Below the pieces are notes generated by a model that searched no databases, had not been told where the DNA came from, and worked only from the letters and a program-made list of their open reading frames with translations. From Chloroflexota bacterium (lineage in GTDB: Bacteria > Chloroflexota > Anaerolineae > Promineifilales > Promineifilaceae): DNA of 64,000 bases. Position numbers and translations under genes: made by a program. The DNA lies in the NCBI GenBank assembly GCA_017993775.1, contig JAGOMA010000010.1, positions 106,408 through 170,407 on the forward strand, in the 5' to 3' direction. How positions within the stretch are numbered: the stretch's first letter is position 1; every line of letters starts with the position of its first letter. Shown piece by piece: positions 17,572 to 25,181 of the stretch.

Positions 17572-19601
17572 CAGGCAGGCTCCAATTCAAATACGTTTTC
17601 AACGGCAATGGCCTCAACCATCGCCTCATACTGCTTCAGCGTCCAGCCTTGTAGATCGATGGCGCGGTTGGGGCACGCCCCGACACACACGCCGCAGCCA
17701 GCACAGTTAGCCGGACTGACAACGGCCGTTACCCGTTCCGTCCCCTTCACCATCACCGGCTGCATAGAAATGGCCTCTTCATAACAGCATTCCTTGATAC
17801 ATTCGCCGCTGCCATCACACAACTCCGGGTTGACAATAGCCACAAACGGTTCCAGTTCTACGTAACCTTGTCCCAGCAAAACGGCCACTTTTGCCGCCGC
17901 CGCCGAAGCCGCCGCACAACTTTCCTGGATATTCATCGGCCCTTGGGCCGTGCCGGCGAGCAAAACACCGGGAACGGCCGTTTCCACCGGCCTTAATTTG
18001 GGATGTACTTCCGCCAGGAAGCGGTCGGTACCGGCGTTGATTTTGAGCAACTTGATCATGTCGTCTACCGGATTAGGCATCATGCCCACCGCCAGCACCA
18101 CCAGGTCCACCGGCAGCTCCAGCGACTGACCCCAGGTCAGATAATCCGTCACCCGCACCAGCGCCGGATGCTCCTCGCCGGCAGGCGCGGCCATCACCTC
18201 CGGCAGTTCATCGTCATGGAAGCGCAAAAAGCGCACTCTGTTTTCCGACGCCAATTTGTAATAGGTTTCATGTCCCCGGCCGTAGGTACGAATATCTTCA
18301 TACACGTCATAAATATTGACGGCGGGATACCGTTCGTGCAGTTCGCGGGTGGCTTGCAGCGTCGCCGTGCAGCACACCCGCGAGCAGTAATTGTTTACCT
18401 GCCCGTCTGGCTGCGGCTTGTTCAGCCCATCCAGTTGGCGGCTGCCCACACAATGCACAAAGGCGATGTTTTTGACGGCACGGCCGTTAAATGCCAGCGT
18501 CTCCCCTTTCTCCGCCAAAGCCAGCAAACGGATAAACGCGGGCAGCGTGATCACCTCAGGCAGCACGCCATACCCATATTCGCCGACGAAGGGTTCATAA
18601 GGCTTAAAACCAGTCGCCACGACCACCGCCCCCACCGCCAGATGGAACGTCTTCGGCTTGTTTTCCAAATAAAGCGGCTCGCCGTTTATCTCCAGGCAGC
18701 CATCTTCGTAATGAGTCCAGTCGACGGCAGGTGTGGCCGGATAACAGCCCGGATAAGGCTGATAAAGTACCGACCGACTTATCAGCCCATAGTTAAATTC
18801 ATCCGGCAGATTGGCAGGGGCAACTTCTTGGACGGCCGTTGCCCTATCGTCGCTGAGTCCGCGAGACTGCTGGCAAATTTGCACCTGAAAATCACCCACC
18901 ACGCCTTGCACGCCAACCAGTTCCGCCTGCGTGTAAAGCGTGATGTTCGCATGGCTGACAACCCGTTGGATCAACACATTCAACAGCTCACGCGCCCCGT
19001 CGCCAGTCGGAAAGACCTGTTCCAATTGGGCCATATGCCCGCCCAGAAACGGACTTTTTTCAATCAACGTAACCTTGATGCCGCGCCGGGCAATGTCGAG
19101 CGCCGCACGCAAACCGGCCACGCCGCCGCCAATGACCAACGCATGTTTTTGCGCCTTCAGGTGAATGGGTTCCAGCGGCTCCAACAACCGCGCTTTGGCA
19201 ACCCCCGCCGCCAACAGCCGGATGGCTTTGGCGGTAGCGCCGTCGGGATCATCGTGGTGTACCCAGCTATCTTGTTCCCGGATGCCCACATGGTTGTAAA
19301 AATAGGGATTCAGACCAGCGCGGGCGACCGTGCCGCGAAAGGTTTGTTCATGCAAAGAAGGGGCACAAGCGCCGATGACCACCCGGTTGACGCCTTTCTC
19401 TTGAATATCTGCTTCGATGAGCGCTTGCCCGGCATCGGAACACATCGACATATTGGTACGCGAGACGACCACGTTGCCCAGTTCGCCTGCCGCCTTAACC
19501 ACGCGAGCGCAGCTCACCACATCACTGATATTGCCGCCACATTGGCAGGTATACACGCCGATGCGAATCTCTTCTGCTGGCAATGGCTCTTTATCAGGCA
19601 T
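17571..19601 (-). CDS. qmoB: HdrA/QmoB-like FAD and iron-sulfur protein
   Basis: This 676-residue protein follows the HdrA plan. An N-terminal Cys-rich domain (Cys19, Cys21, Cys54, Cys79) leads into an FAD-binding thioredoxin-reductase-like domain (VIGGGVAGLRAALDIA at about 156-171, then EKSPFLGGHMAQL). A C-terminal ferredoxin region closes it. Its second cluster is canonical (Cys633, 636, 639, 643), but the first has Ser598 where the second Cys belongs (Cys595, Ser598, Cys601, Cys605) and Cys606 in place of the usual Pro. QmoB normally carries an MvhD domain at its end; here that domain is a separate gene. It overlaps the preceding hdrA-like gene by eight bases. Confidence 0.85.
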   Translation of the reverse strand: MPDKEPLPAEEIRIGVYTCQCGGNISDVVSCARVVKAAGELGNVVVSRTNMSMCSDAGQALIEADIQEKGVNRVVIGACAPSLHEQTFRGTVARAGLNPYFYNHVGIREQDSWVHHDDPDGATAKAIRLLAAGVAKARLLEPLEPIHLKAQKHALVIGGGVAGLRAALDIARRGIKVTLIEKSPFLGGHMAQLEQVFPTGDGARELLNVLIQRVVSHANITLYTQAELVGVQGVVGDFQVQICQQSRGLSDDRATAVQEVAPANLPDEFNYGLISRSVLYQPYPGCYPATPAVDWTHYEDGCLEINGEPLYLENKPKTFHLAVGAVVVATGFKPYEPFVGEYGYGVLPEVITLPAFIRLLALAEKGETLAFNGRAVKNIAFVHCVGSRQLDGLNKPQPDGQVNNYCSRVCCTATLQATRELHERYPAVNIYDVYEDIRTYGRGHETYYKLASENRVRFLRFHDDELPEVMAAPAGEEHPALVRVTDYLTWGQSLELPVDLVVLAVGMMPNPVDDMIKLLKINAGTDRFLAEVHPKLRPVETAVPGVLLAGTAQGPMNIQESCAAASAAAAKVAVLLGQGYVELEPFVAIVNPELCDGSGECIKECCYEEAISMQPVMVKGTERVTAVVSPANCAGCGVCVGACPNRAIDLQGWTLKQYEAMVEAIAVENVFELEPA

Positions 19602-20949
19602 AGCTCACCTCTTTAACGGCTGTGGTTTGGGGGGAACGGCCGTTTCCAGCCATAACAACCGCCCGCCTTTCTTCCAAATACGCCGCTGTCTCAGCCGCCG
19701 CCGCGCCAGCCATAACGATGCTGTCCACAATATCCATTGGTCCAGCCGCCGTGCCCGCCACAAAAATACCGGGTTGATGGGTCATACACGGGGAAATATT
19801 GGCCGACGGTTGAGCGATAAAACCATCGTTTACCATCACCGGCACGTTGTAAATTAGCCCTGGGTTATAACTGGGCAACATGCCCACTGAAAGCACGACC
19901 ATATCATGTTCCCGTTCCACCACTGACCCATTGTCAATTTGCTCCACGCGCACCACCGGGTTTTGCGCTTCGTCTTCATGAATGCGCGCCACCTTGCCTT
20001 TGACAAATTCAATGCCCATGGCACGGGCGTTTTGGTAAAACTGCTCGTATCCTTTGCCAAAAGTGCGAATGTCCATGTAATAGATGGTGATGTCGGCCAG
20101 GGGCAGTGCGCCTGAGAGCAGCATTGCCTGTTTGATGGCATACATGCAGCAAATGCGGGAGCAGTATTCCACGCCCAGGGTGATGTCCCGCGACCCGGCG
20201 CACTGCACGTAGGCAATGGATTCCGGCTCTTTGCCATCGGAGGGGCGCACGACATGACCGTATGGGCCAGTCGGAGCCAGGAACCGTTCCACCGTGAGCG
20301 CATCGACGACATTGCGCAGCTTGCCCCCGCCATATTCAGCTTTAGCGTCAGTCGGTGTCAGTTCAAAGCCGGTCGCCAGCACAATCGCGTCTGCCCGAAT
20401 CTCAAATGCTTCGGCCGTCTGGGTGAAATCGATGCACGCTTCTACGGGACAAACGTTTTCACATTTGCCGCACAGGATGCAGTTGTCGATGTCGAGCACC
20501 GCTTTTTGGGGAACGGCCGTGGAGAAAGGCACCCGTATCACCCGATGCGCCCCCAAACCCATGTCAAACGCCGAGGGCAAGTCCAATGGACAAGCATACT
20601 CACACAACCGGCAGCCGGTGCAGGTTTCTTCATTCACGTAGCGCGGCTTTTTGCTGATTTGGGCATGGTATCCAGACCCATTTTGGTGAAGGGCTGTCAC
20701 CTCACAATAGGTAAGCAAGGTGATGTTTTCATGATGGGCGACCGCCGACATCTTGGGGGTGGTAATGCAGGAGCAGCAGTCGAGTGTAGGAAACACCTTG
20801 CTCAGGGCAATCATCTTGCCGCCGATGCTGGCCTCTTTTTCCACCAACGCCACCCGATACCCCTGGTCGGCCAGATCCAGCGCCGACTGCATCCCCGCGA
20901 TGCCGCCGCCAACGACTAATGCATCTACTTGTAGGTTTTTCATAGTCAT
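19594..20949 (-). CDS. qmoA: HdrA/QmoA-like FAD and iron-sulfur protein
   Basis: This 451-residue protein has an N-terminal FAD site (VVGGGIAGMQSALDLAD, residues about 12-28). The Hdr/Qmo hallmark TLDCCSCITTPKM carries three Cys (58, 59 and 61). Two [4Fe-4S] motifs are inserted in the flavoprotein fold (Cys110, 113, 116, 120 and Cys157, 160, 163, 167). The length and layout fit QmoA better than full-length methanogen HdrA. It lies 13 bases after the MvhD-like gene and overlaps the larger HdrA-like gene. Together the two flavoproteins should form the soluble part of a quinone-linked oxidoreductase. Confidence 0.85.
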   Translation of the reverse strand: MTMKNLQVDALVVGGGIAGMQSALDLADQGYRVALVEKEASIGGKMIALSKVFPTLDCCSCITTPKMSAVAHHENITLLTYCEVTALHQNGSGYHAQISKKPRYVNEETCTGCRLCEYACPLDLPSAFDMGLGAHRVIRVPFSTAVPQKAVLDIDNCILCGKCENVCPVEACIDFTQTAEAFEIRADAIVLATGFELTPTDAKAEYGGGKLRNVVDALTVERFLAPTGPYGHVVRPSDGKEPESIAYVQCAGSRDITLGVEYCSRICCMYAIKQAMLLSGALPLADITIYYMDIRTFGKGYEQFYQNARAMGIEFVKGKVARIHEDEAQNPVVRVEQIDNGSVVEREHDMVVLSVGMLPSYNPGLIYNVPVMVNDGFIAQPSANISPCMTHQPGIFVAGTAAGPMDIVDSIVMAGAAAAETAAYLEERRAVVMAGNGRSPQTTAVKEVSYA

Positions 20950-20962
20950 GATCCAATTTCTC

Positions 20963-21400
20963 TCAGACGGGTACAGTCGCGGTTGGTTGTTGATAGACAG
21001 GCCCGATTTCTTGCAAGACTTGATTCATCTGGATCACTTCATTAAGAAACGGCTTCGTGCAAACGGTGCAAATGGCTGCCAGACGCAGCCGGCGGGTATC
21101 AATCCCCCGGGTTTCCATCAGTGGATAGACATTGTTGATGATAACGGCCGTTCGCTCCGCACCCCCCTTGTAAGGACAGTCCGTCCCACTGTACATCACC
21201 AGAATGGCATCAATGCCCTGCTCAAATGTGCGCAGATAGAAATCTTCGGGGAACATAGCGGGGCACACCACCGGCAGCACATACACATTGGCCGGATAAT
21301 CCGCGTGCTGTTGGCCGACAGAATCAGCCCCGGCATACCCACCCGAAATCGTCGCCAATATGAGGATTTTAAAGTCAGACTTCACAGTTTCTACGGCCAT
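20963..21400 (-). CDS. MvhD/FlpD-like electron-transfer subunit (stand-alone)
   Basis: The ATG at 21398-21400 is chosen for its GAAGGATT ribosome site; the frame stays open upstream into tusA. The 145-residue protein resembles MvhD or the FlpD-type hydrogenase iron-sulfur subunit. The core is VVCPAMFPEDFYLRTFEQG, a second Cys lies in YSGTDCPYKGGAERT, and there is a C-terminal CTVC pair. In methanogens this subunit passes electrons between a hydrogenase or formate dehydrogenase and HdrA; in QmoB the domain is fused. Here it stands between tusA and qmoA. Confidence 0.75.
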   Translation of the reverse strand: MAVETVKSDFKILILATISGGYAGADSVGQQHADYPANVYVLPVVCPAMFPEDFYLRTFEQGIDAILVMYSGTDCPYKGGAERTAVIINNVYPLMETRGIDTRRLRLAAICTVCTKPFLNEVIQMNQVLQEIGPVYQQPTATVPV

Positions 21401-21479
21401 CACGCAATCCTTCGCCCATCCGTTTGTCGCAGCTGATTTGTCGCCTGCTGTAAGCCCAAAACCGCCGACGACCAACCGG

Positions 21480-21740
21480 TTAACGAACCCGTTTGATAAA
21501 CAGCCGGTCATAACCAGAGACCGTCACATAGCCCATATAGTCATGACCCACTTTCTGGCACCATTTGGGTAGTTGGTCTTTCGTTTTTGAGTCGCCAGAC
21601 CAAATTTCCAACACCTCACCCACTTTGATGGCCCCGATCCCTTTTTTGGCTTCCAACAATGGCCCAGGGCAGGCGCTCCCGCGAGCATCGACAATTTTTG
21701 CTGCTTGAATATCAGTTAACGCTTTAGTTACTGCTGACAT
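21480..21740 (-). CDS. tusA: TusA-family sulfurtransferase
   Basis: This 86-residue protein has the TusA fold with the signature VDARGSACPGPLLEAKKGI, where the Cys of CPGP carries the persulfide. The length is normal, and a GGAGG ribosome site lies seven bases before the ATG. Its C-terminal part (YVTVSGYDRLFIKRVR) lacks the usual VEK ending but keeps the last strand. TusA proteins bring sulfane sulfur to DsrE-type partners and to sHdr complexes. Its place as the first enzyme gene after arsR supports a sulfur role for the whole cluster. Confidence 0.9.
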   Translation of the reverse strand: MSAVTKALTDIQAAKIVDARGSACPGPLLEAKKGIGAIKVGEVLEIWSGDSKTKDQLPKWCQKVGHDYMGYVTVSGYDRLFIKRVR

Positions 21741-21765
21741 AATTGACCTCCGTCAAGAAAACCTG

Positions 21766-22077
21766 TTACCACAAAATTTGTGGTTGATCCTTTTTGTGCG
21801 CTTGCACGAGCAGATGGCACTGTGTGGCTATAGCCGTTTGGTCCAGACCGTAATAAATGGTTTGCGCCTCTCGCCGCGAATAGAGAATTCCCTTTTCTTT
21901 CATAAGGTGCAGATGCTGCGACGTGTTTTGCAGCGATGCGCCTATCGCCTCAGCAATATCTGTGACTGATTTCTCTGATTCAGCCACTGCCCACAAAATT
22001 AACACCCGTCTTGGATTGGCGAACACACGGCAAATATCAGCCTGACGTTCAGCCAATTCCTCGCTTGTCTCATTCAT
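21766..22077 (-). CDS. ArsR-family regulator heading the sulfur cluster
   Basis: This 103-residue winged-helix protein has the ArsR pattern FANPRRVLILWAVAESEKSVTDIAEAIGASLQNTSQHLHLMKEKGILYSRREAQTIYYGL. Two Cys (Cys16 in the first helix and Cys87 in the last) could form a redox or persulfide switch across the dimer. ArsR-type repressors of sulfur oxidation genes are known to sense sulfane sulfur this way (SqrR, BigR, sHdrR), though with different Cys positions. The gene is 25 bases upstream of tusA and is probably autoregulated. Confidence 0.85.
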   Translation of the reverse strand: MNETSEELAERQADICRVFANPRRVLILWAVAESEKSVTDIAEAIGASLQNTSQHLHLMKEKGILYSRREAQTIYYGLDQTAIATQCHLLVQAHKKDQPQILW

Positions 22078-22739
22078 TCATAAGTCTTAGGGTTCATAAA
22101 AGAATAAGTTCCCGCACTTCGGGCAAAGCAAGTCGAGCGGGTGCAGGAAGCAATAAATTTACGGACCCTTAGCAAGCTGTTCAAAGCCTGCATAGTTGCA
22201 GATAAGCTTGATTACGACATAACTTGAATATACGAGACGCAGCACAATTGGATAAGTGTCTTTTATCACACACAAGATTCAATTTTTCAATGACCAGCTA
22301 TAGAAATATCTAATGAAATCTCGCCTACTCCAGACTTATATTTCGACTATCGCAGCTTTGCGAGTGAACGGGGACAAAGACAATCTGTCTTCCGGCGAGC
22401 GTGTAGCGATACTGACCCAAATCATCCCCGAACTGAATCCGACTGGCGCCTTCGACGGGCCGTTTACGACGCGGTTTGCATGCTGCCAGGTGACATTCGT
22501 CAATTGAAACGGCCGTTAAAGTGGTGATAGTATGGAGAAAACGTATTGTGCATACATATCATCCACTCGTCGGGTCAGCCAGAGTTCTCACCGGTCAAAC
22601 CGCTGACCTTTCCAATCAGGTCAGGTTCTATTACCAAGGGTCCGTATGTTTTTAACCTGGTAAGATTGGACCAATCTCCCAGATTGGACCAACCTGCAAA
22701 CTCAAAAGTTAATGACGCACGAACCCCAAGGAGAAAATC
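22078..22739. other. Gap without a supported gene
   Basis: This stretch lies between the divergent arsR and secreted-protein genes. A 64-codon open frame at 22313-22507 has no ribosome site or recognisable product and is not called. The repeat at 22663-22695 is listed separately. The promoter of the sulfur operon must lie near 22080-22200, but I cannot pick out convincing boxes. Confidence 0.4.
22663..22695. repeat. Two direct copies of the AGATTGGACCAA core
   Basis: AGATTGGACCAATCT is followed after three bases by AGATTGGACCAACCT. The same core appears at 6898, 11334, 52833, 60688 and 63471. Here the second arm is in direct, not inverted, orientation, and the element lies about 45 bases before the start of the secreted protein. 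Confidence 0.75.
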
Positions 22740-24137
22740 ATGTCACGTAAAACTTTGTTCATCATCGTGAGCGTCTTTCTATTCGCCATTCTGTTGACAG
22801 CCAACGCCCTGAAGGCACAGGCGCCGTCAACGCCGGGTTCGACCATTCCTTATACCGGCCAATTGGCAAACGCATCCGGCCAACCGGTAGCCGATGGGTT
22901 GTACGATTTTATTTTCACCTTATACCCATCAGCCAAAGCAGAAGTCGCATTGTGGGTCGAAAAGCAATCCGGGATCAGCGTGAAAGCGGGAAGTTTGAAC
23001 GTCACCCTGGGGCAGAACACAGCCATCCCCAAAGAACTGGCCGAAAGCCAGGATTTGTGGCTGTCGGTCAGCGTGCGTGGACCGCAGGACAGTGATTTCA
23101 CGCTGTTAAATCCGCGCCACGACCTGAATGCGCCGGAAGCGGTCAACGCATTGGCCTGCCCGCACAGCCATTTCACAGATTCCTGGAGCGGGGCAAACTC
23201 CGAATGGGGTTTGCTCCTCGTCAACAACAGCACCGGCGATGGGCTGCGCGCCTACAGCAGCTCAACAGTGTGGAATTATGCCGCGCTTTTTGGCGCCAAC
23301 GTTGCATCGACCGGGTATGGCACCGGCGTCTATGGTTACAGCAACAAGGGCGTGGGGGTATACGCCAACAGCACCAGCGGCGACGGACTGGAAGCCACCA
23401 CAGCGTCAACCATCAAGAGTGCAATCTACGCCCATTCGGAGAGCGGGAACGGGGTTTGGGGCATCAGCACCAACCGACTGGGCGTACATGGCGGCAGCGC
23501 CAATAATTTTGGCGTGGAAGCAATAGGCGGCGGGGACGCTACTTATTCTGACACCATCGGCGACTTGCTGATAGGCGGCAATCGGGGCGAGATATTTGCC
23601 ACCGGTAACGTCATGGAGTTGTTCAGCAATGGCTTTGTGGCAATCGACCTGGATAATGACAACAACAGCGTCAATCAGTTTGAGATTTGGAATGGCGCGG
23701 AAATTTTGGTCTACAAGGTAGACGAGAACGGCAACACCATGGCGACAGGCACCAAGTCGGCCAGCGTTAACACGGCCGTCTACGGACAGCGCCTGGTGTA
23801 CGCGATTGAAAGCCCGGAAGTGTGGTTCGAGGATGTCGGCACAGCGCAAATGGCGGAAGGCGTAGCCCTGGTCCAGTTCGAGCCAATATTTGCCGCAACC
23901 GTAGACTTGACGGCCGACTACCATGTGTTTGTCACGCCCCTCTGTGAGGAACCGGTCATCCTGTTTGTCACCGCGAAAACGGCCGAGGGCTTCACAGTAA
24001 AAGGTGTAACGCTAGACAACCAGCCAAGCAACTGCGGGTTTGACTATCGCGTCATGGCCAAGCGCCTGGGTTATGCCGATCTGCGCCTGACGTCAACCGA
24101 TGCCTTCGTTAACAGTAAATCTCAGGGGGCAGAATGA
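22740..24137 (+). CDS. Large secreted protein with Gly/Ser-rich repeats, function unknown
   Basis: This 465-residue protein has a signal peptide (TLFIIVSVFLFAILLTANALKAQA). The first domain opens IPYTGQLANASGQPVADGLYDFIFTLY and runs to about residue 125; it resembles a beta-sandwich seen in secreted Chloroflexi and Bacteroidetes proteins. A central region (about 155-270) has degenerate repeats of the type GxGVYGYSNKGVGVYANS, as in beta-helical or tail-fibre-like proteins. The last 120 residues (YAIESPEVWFEDVG onward) form another domain ending in a Cys-containing strand. CAAGGAG precedes the ATG. It may be a surface adhesin or fibre, but that is a guess. Confidence 0.75.
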   Translation: MSRKTLFIIVSVFLFAILLTANALKAQAPSTPGSTIPYTGQLANASGQPVADGLYDFIFTLYPSAKAEVALWVEKQSGISVKAGSLNVTLGQNTAIPKELAESQDLWLSVSVRGPQDSDFTLLNPRHDLNAPEAVNALACPHSHFTDSWSGANSEWGLLLVNNSTGDGLRAYSSSTVWNYAALFGANVASTGYGTGVYGYSNKGVGVYANSTSGDGLEATTASTIKSAIYAHSESGNGVWGISTNRLGVHGGSANNFGVEAIGGGDATYSDTIGDLLIGGNRGEIFATGNVMELFSNGFVAIDLDNDNNSVNQFEIWNGAEILVYKVDENGNTMATGTKSASVNTAVYGQRLVYAIESPEVWFEDVGTAQMAEGVALVQFEPIFAATVDLTADYHVFVTPLCEEPVILFVTAKTAEGFTVKGVTLDNQPSNCGFDYRVMAKRLGYADLRLTSTDAFVNSKSQGAE

Positions 24138-24201
24138 TCAACAAGCGAACACTTTCATGGTTGGCAAAGGTCGAGCCATTGCCTGGTGAAGAGGAGAAAT
24201 C

Positions 24202-24453
24202 ATGAAATCACGCAAGGTTTTTTTATACCTGATTGTCATCGCCGCGCTGCTCACCATTTTCAGCTCAACTTTTGCGGATGCGCATTCGTATACGACCGGC
24301 TCAAACATACTCATAGGCGGCCCATATATTCTGACAGTTCAACCGGCGCAAGCGGCAAACACCGCCGGTTATCAACTGTTGAACGCGCCGGCAGCAATTG
24401 ATTCAGATGCCGGCTGCTGCTGCAAAAACTGCCTGCCAATCATCCAAAAATGA
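24202..24453 (+). CDS. Small secreted Cys-rich peptide
   Basis: This 83-residue protein has an AGAGGAG ribosome site placed well before the ATG. A signal peptide (KVFLYLIVIAALLTIFSSTFADA) is followed by a mature part of about 55 residues. The mature part ends in a tight Cys cluster, GCCCKNCLP, which could bind metal or form disulfides. It starts 64 bases after the large secreted protein on the same strand, so the two are probably cotranscribed. I do not recognise a family. No radical-SAM or other modifying enzyme is adjacent. Confidence 0.65.
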   Translation: MKSRKVFLYLIVIAALLTIFSSTFADAHSYTTGSNILIGGPYILTVQPAQAANTAGYQLLNAPAAIDSDAGCCCKNCLPIIQK

Positions 24454-25059
24454 ACGTATATAGAGGAGGCAATTTATAAGATTTCCCTGGCGTTTGGGCT
24501 GCTTATAAAACGCTGCGGGAGTGCCCTTTGGGAGGGTGCCTCCTGTTTTGAGATGAACGGCGGAATGTGTCAATAGTTTTGAGACACCAAAACGAATAAA
24601 TTAGTGAGCAATGGCTCGCTCACCGGGATGTGGCACTGTGGATATCCAGACTGCCACAGCTTGTACATTCGTAGGTCACACTTTCTTTAATCATCCCCCT
24701 ATTCTCCTCGCACAAGTTAATATTTACCCACTACCAGGTTGAGGAGTGACGTTTGAGTTGGCACGGGCAAATTATAAACGGAACGAAAGGGGATGTCATA
24801 TCGGCCAAAACCGGCAAATCCTGGCAAGAATTCCCCCGTTATCGCCAAACTGCGCAGGAAGTCGCAGGAAATTGGCAAACACAATTGCTCAAGAGAGATA
24901 CCATTACAGAAATCGGTTTAAGTAGGCTTGAACTGCGGCCAACACACCAATTGAGCCGCAGCGTCATTAGAACCAGAATTGTTGTTCTTATAACTTGATA
25001 TCGTTGAGCGTCTCATGAGCGGATTCATCTCAAGAGGGTGAATTCGGGCGCCACACTCG
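24454..25059. other. Gap without a supported gene
   Basis: This stretch lies between the small secreted peptide and the hairpin at 25060. It contains short dyads (for example GTGAGC/GCTCAC near 24604-24622). An 81-codon frame at 24753 starts with TTG and resembles nothing I know. I see no repeat-family copy. Confidence 0.35.
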
Positions 25060-25090
25060 ACGAGTCCTTTCCAACAAAGGAGTGACTCGT
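25060..25090 (+). promoter_or_regulatory. Hairpin that sequesters the ribosome site of the 29-residue peptide
   Basis: ACGAGT (25060-25065) pairs with ACTCGT (25085-25090), and CCTTT (25066-25070) pairs with AAAGG (25076-25080), leaving a small loop and the bulge AGTG. The AAAGGAG ribosome site lies inside the stem and the ATG follows immediately, so translation could be gated by folding. Confidence 0.4.
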
Positions 25091-25091
25091 G

Positions 25092-25181
25092 ATGCTCAAC
25101 CTAAACAATCAATGGAGTTCCGGTAACCACGTCGCCGCAGTCGAGAATGGCGGCGGTTCCCAAAGCGGCTGCGGCGGCTAA
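25092..25181 (+). CDS. Candidate 29-residue peptide with Gly-rich SGCGG tail
   Basis: AAAGGAG lies nine bases before the ATG, and an in-frame GTG directly precedes it. The peptide begins MLNLNNQWSSGN and ends in a Gly/Ser-rich tail with one Cys (GGGSQSGCGG). The stop overlaps the 3' end of the convergent TPR-CHAT gene by three to four bases. A short peptide with a Gly-rich Cys tail next to a CHAT protease could be a substrate or ripening peptide, but this is only inference. Chance occurrence of such a short frame is possible. Confidence 0.35.
   Translation: MLNLNNQWSSGNHVAAVENGGGSQSGCGG

Noticed and set aside
18003..19616. 537-codon plus-strand open frame
   Set aside because: It is antisense to the HdrA-like gene, which has full FAD and Fe-S motifs.
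22313..22507. 64-residue ORF before the secreted protein
   Set aside because: No ribosome site, no signal or domain, and typical of chance frames.
24753..24998. 81-residue ORF with TTG start
   Set aside because: A GAGGAG site is nearby, but the product resembles nothing and is full of common random-frame residues; support is too weak.
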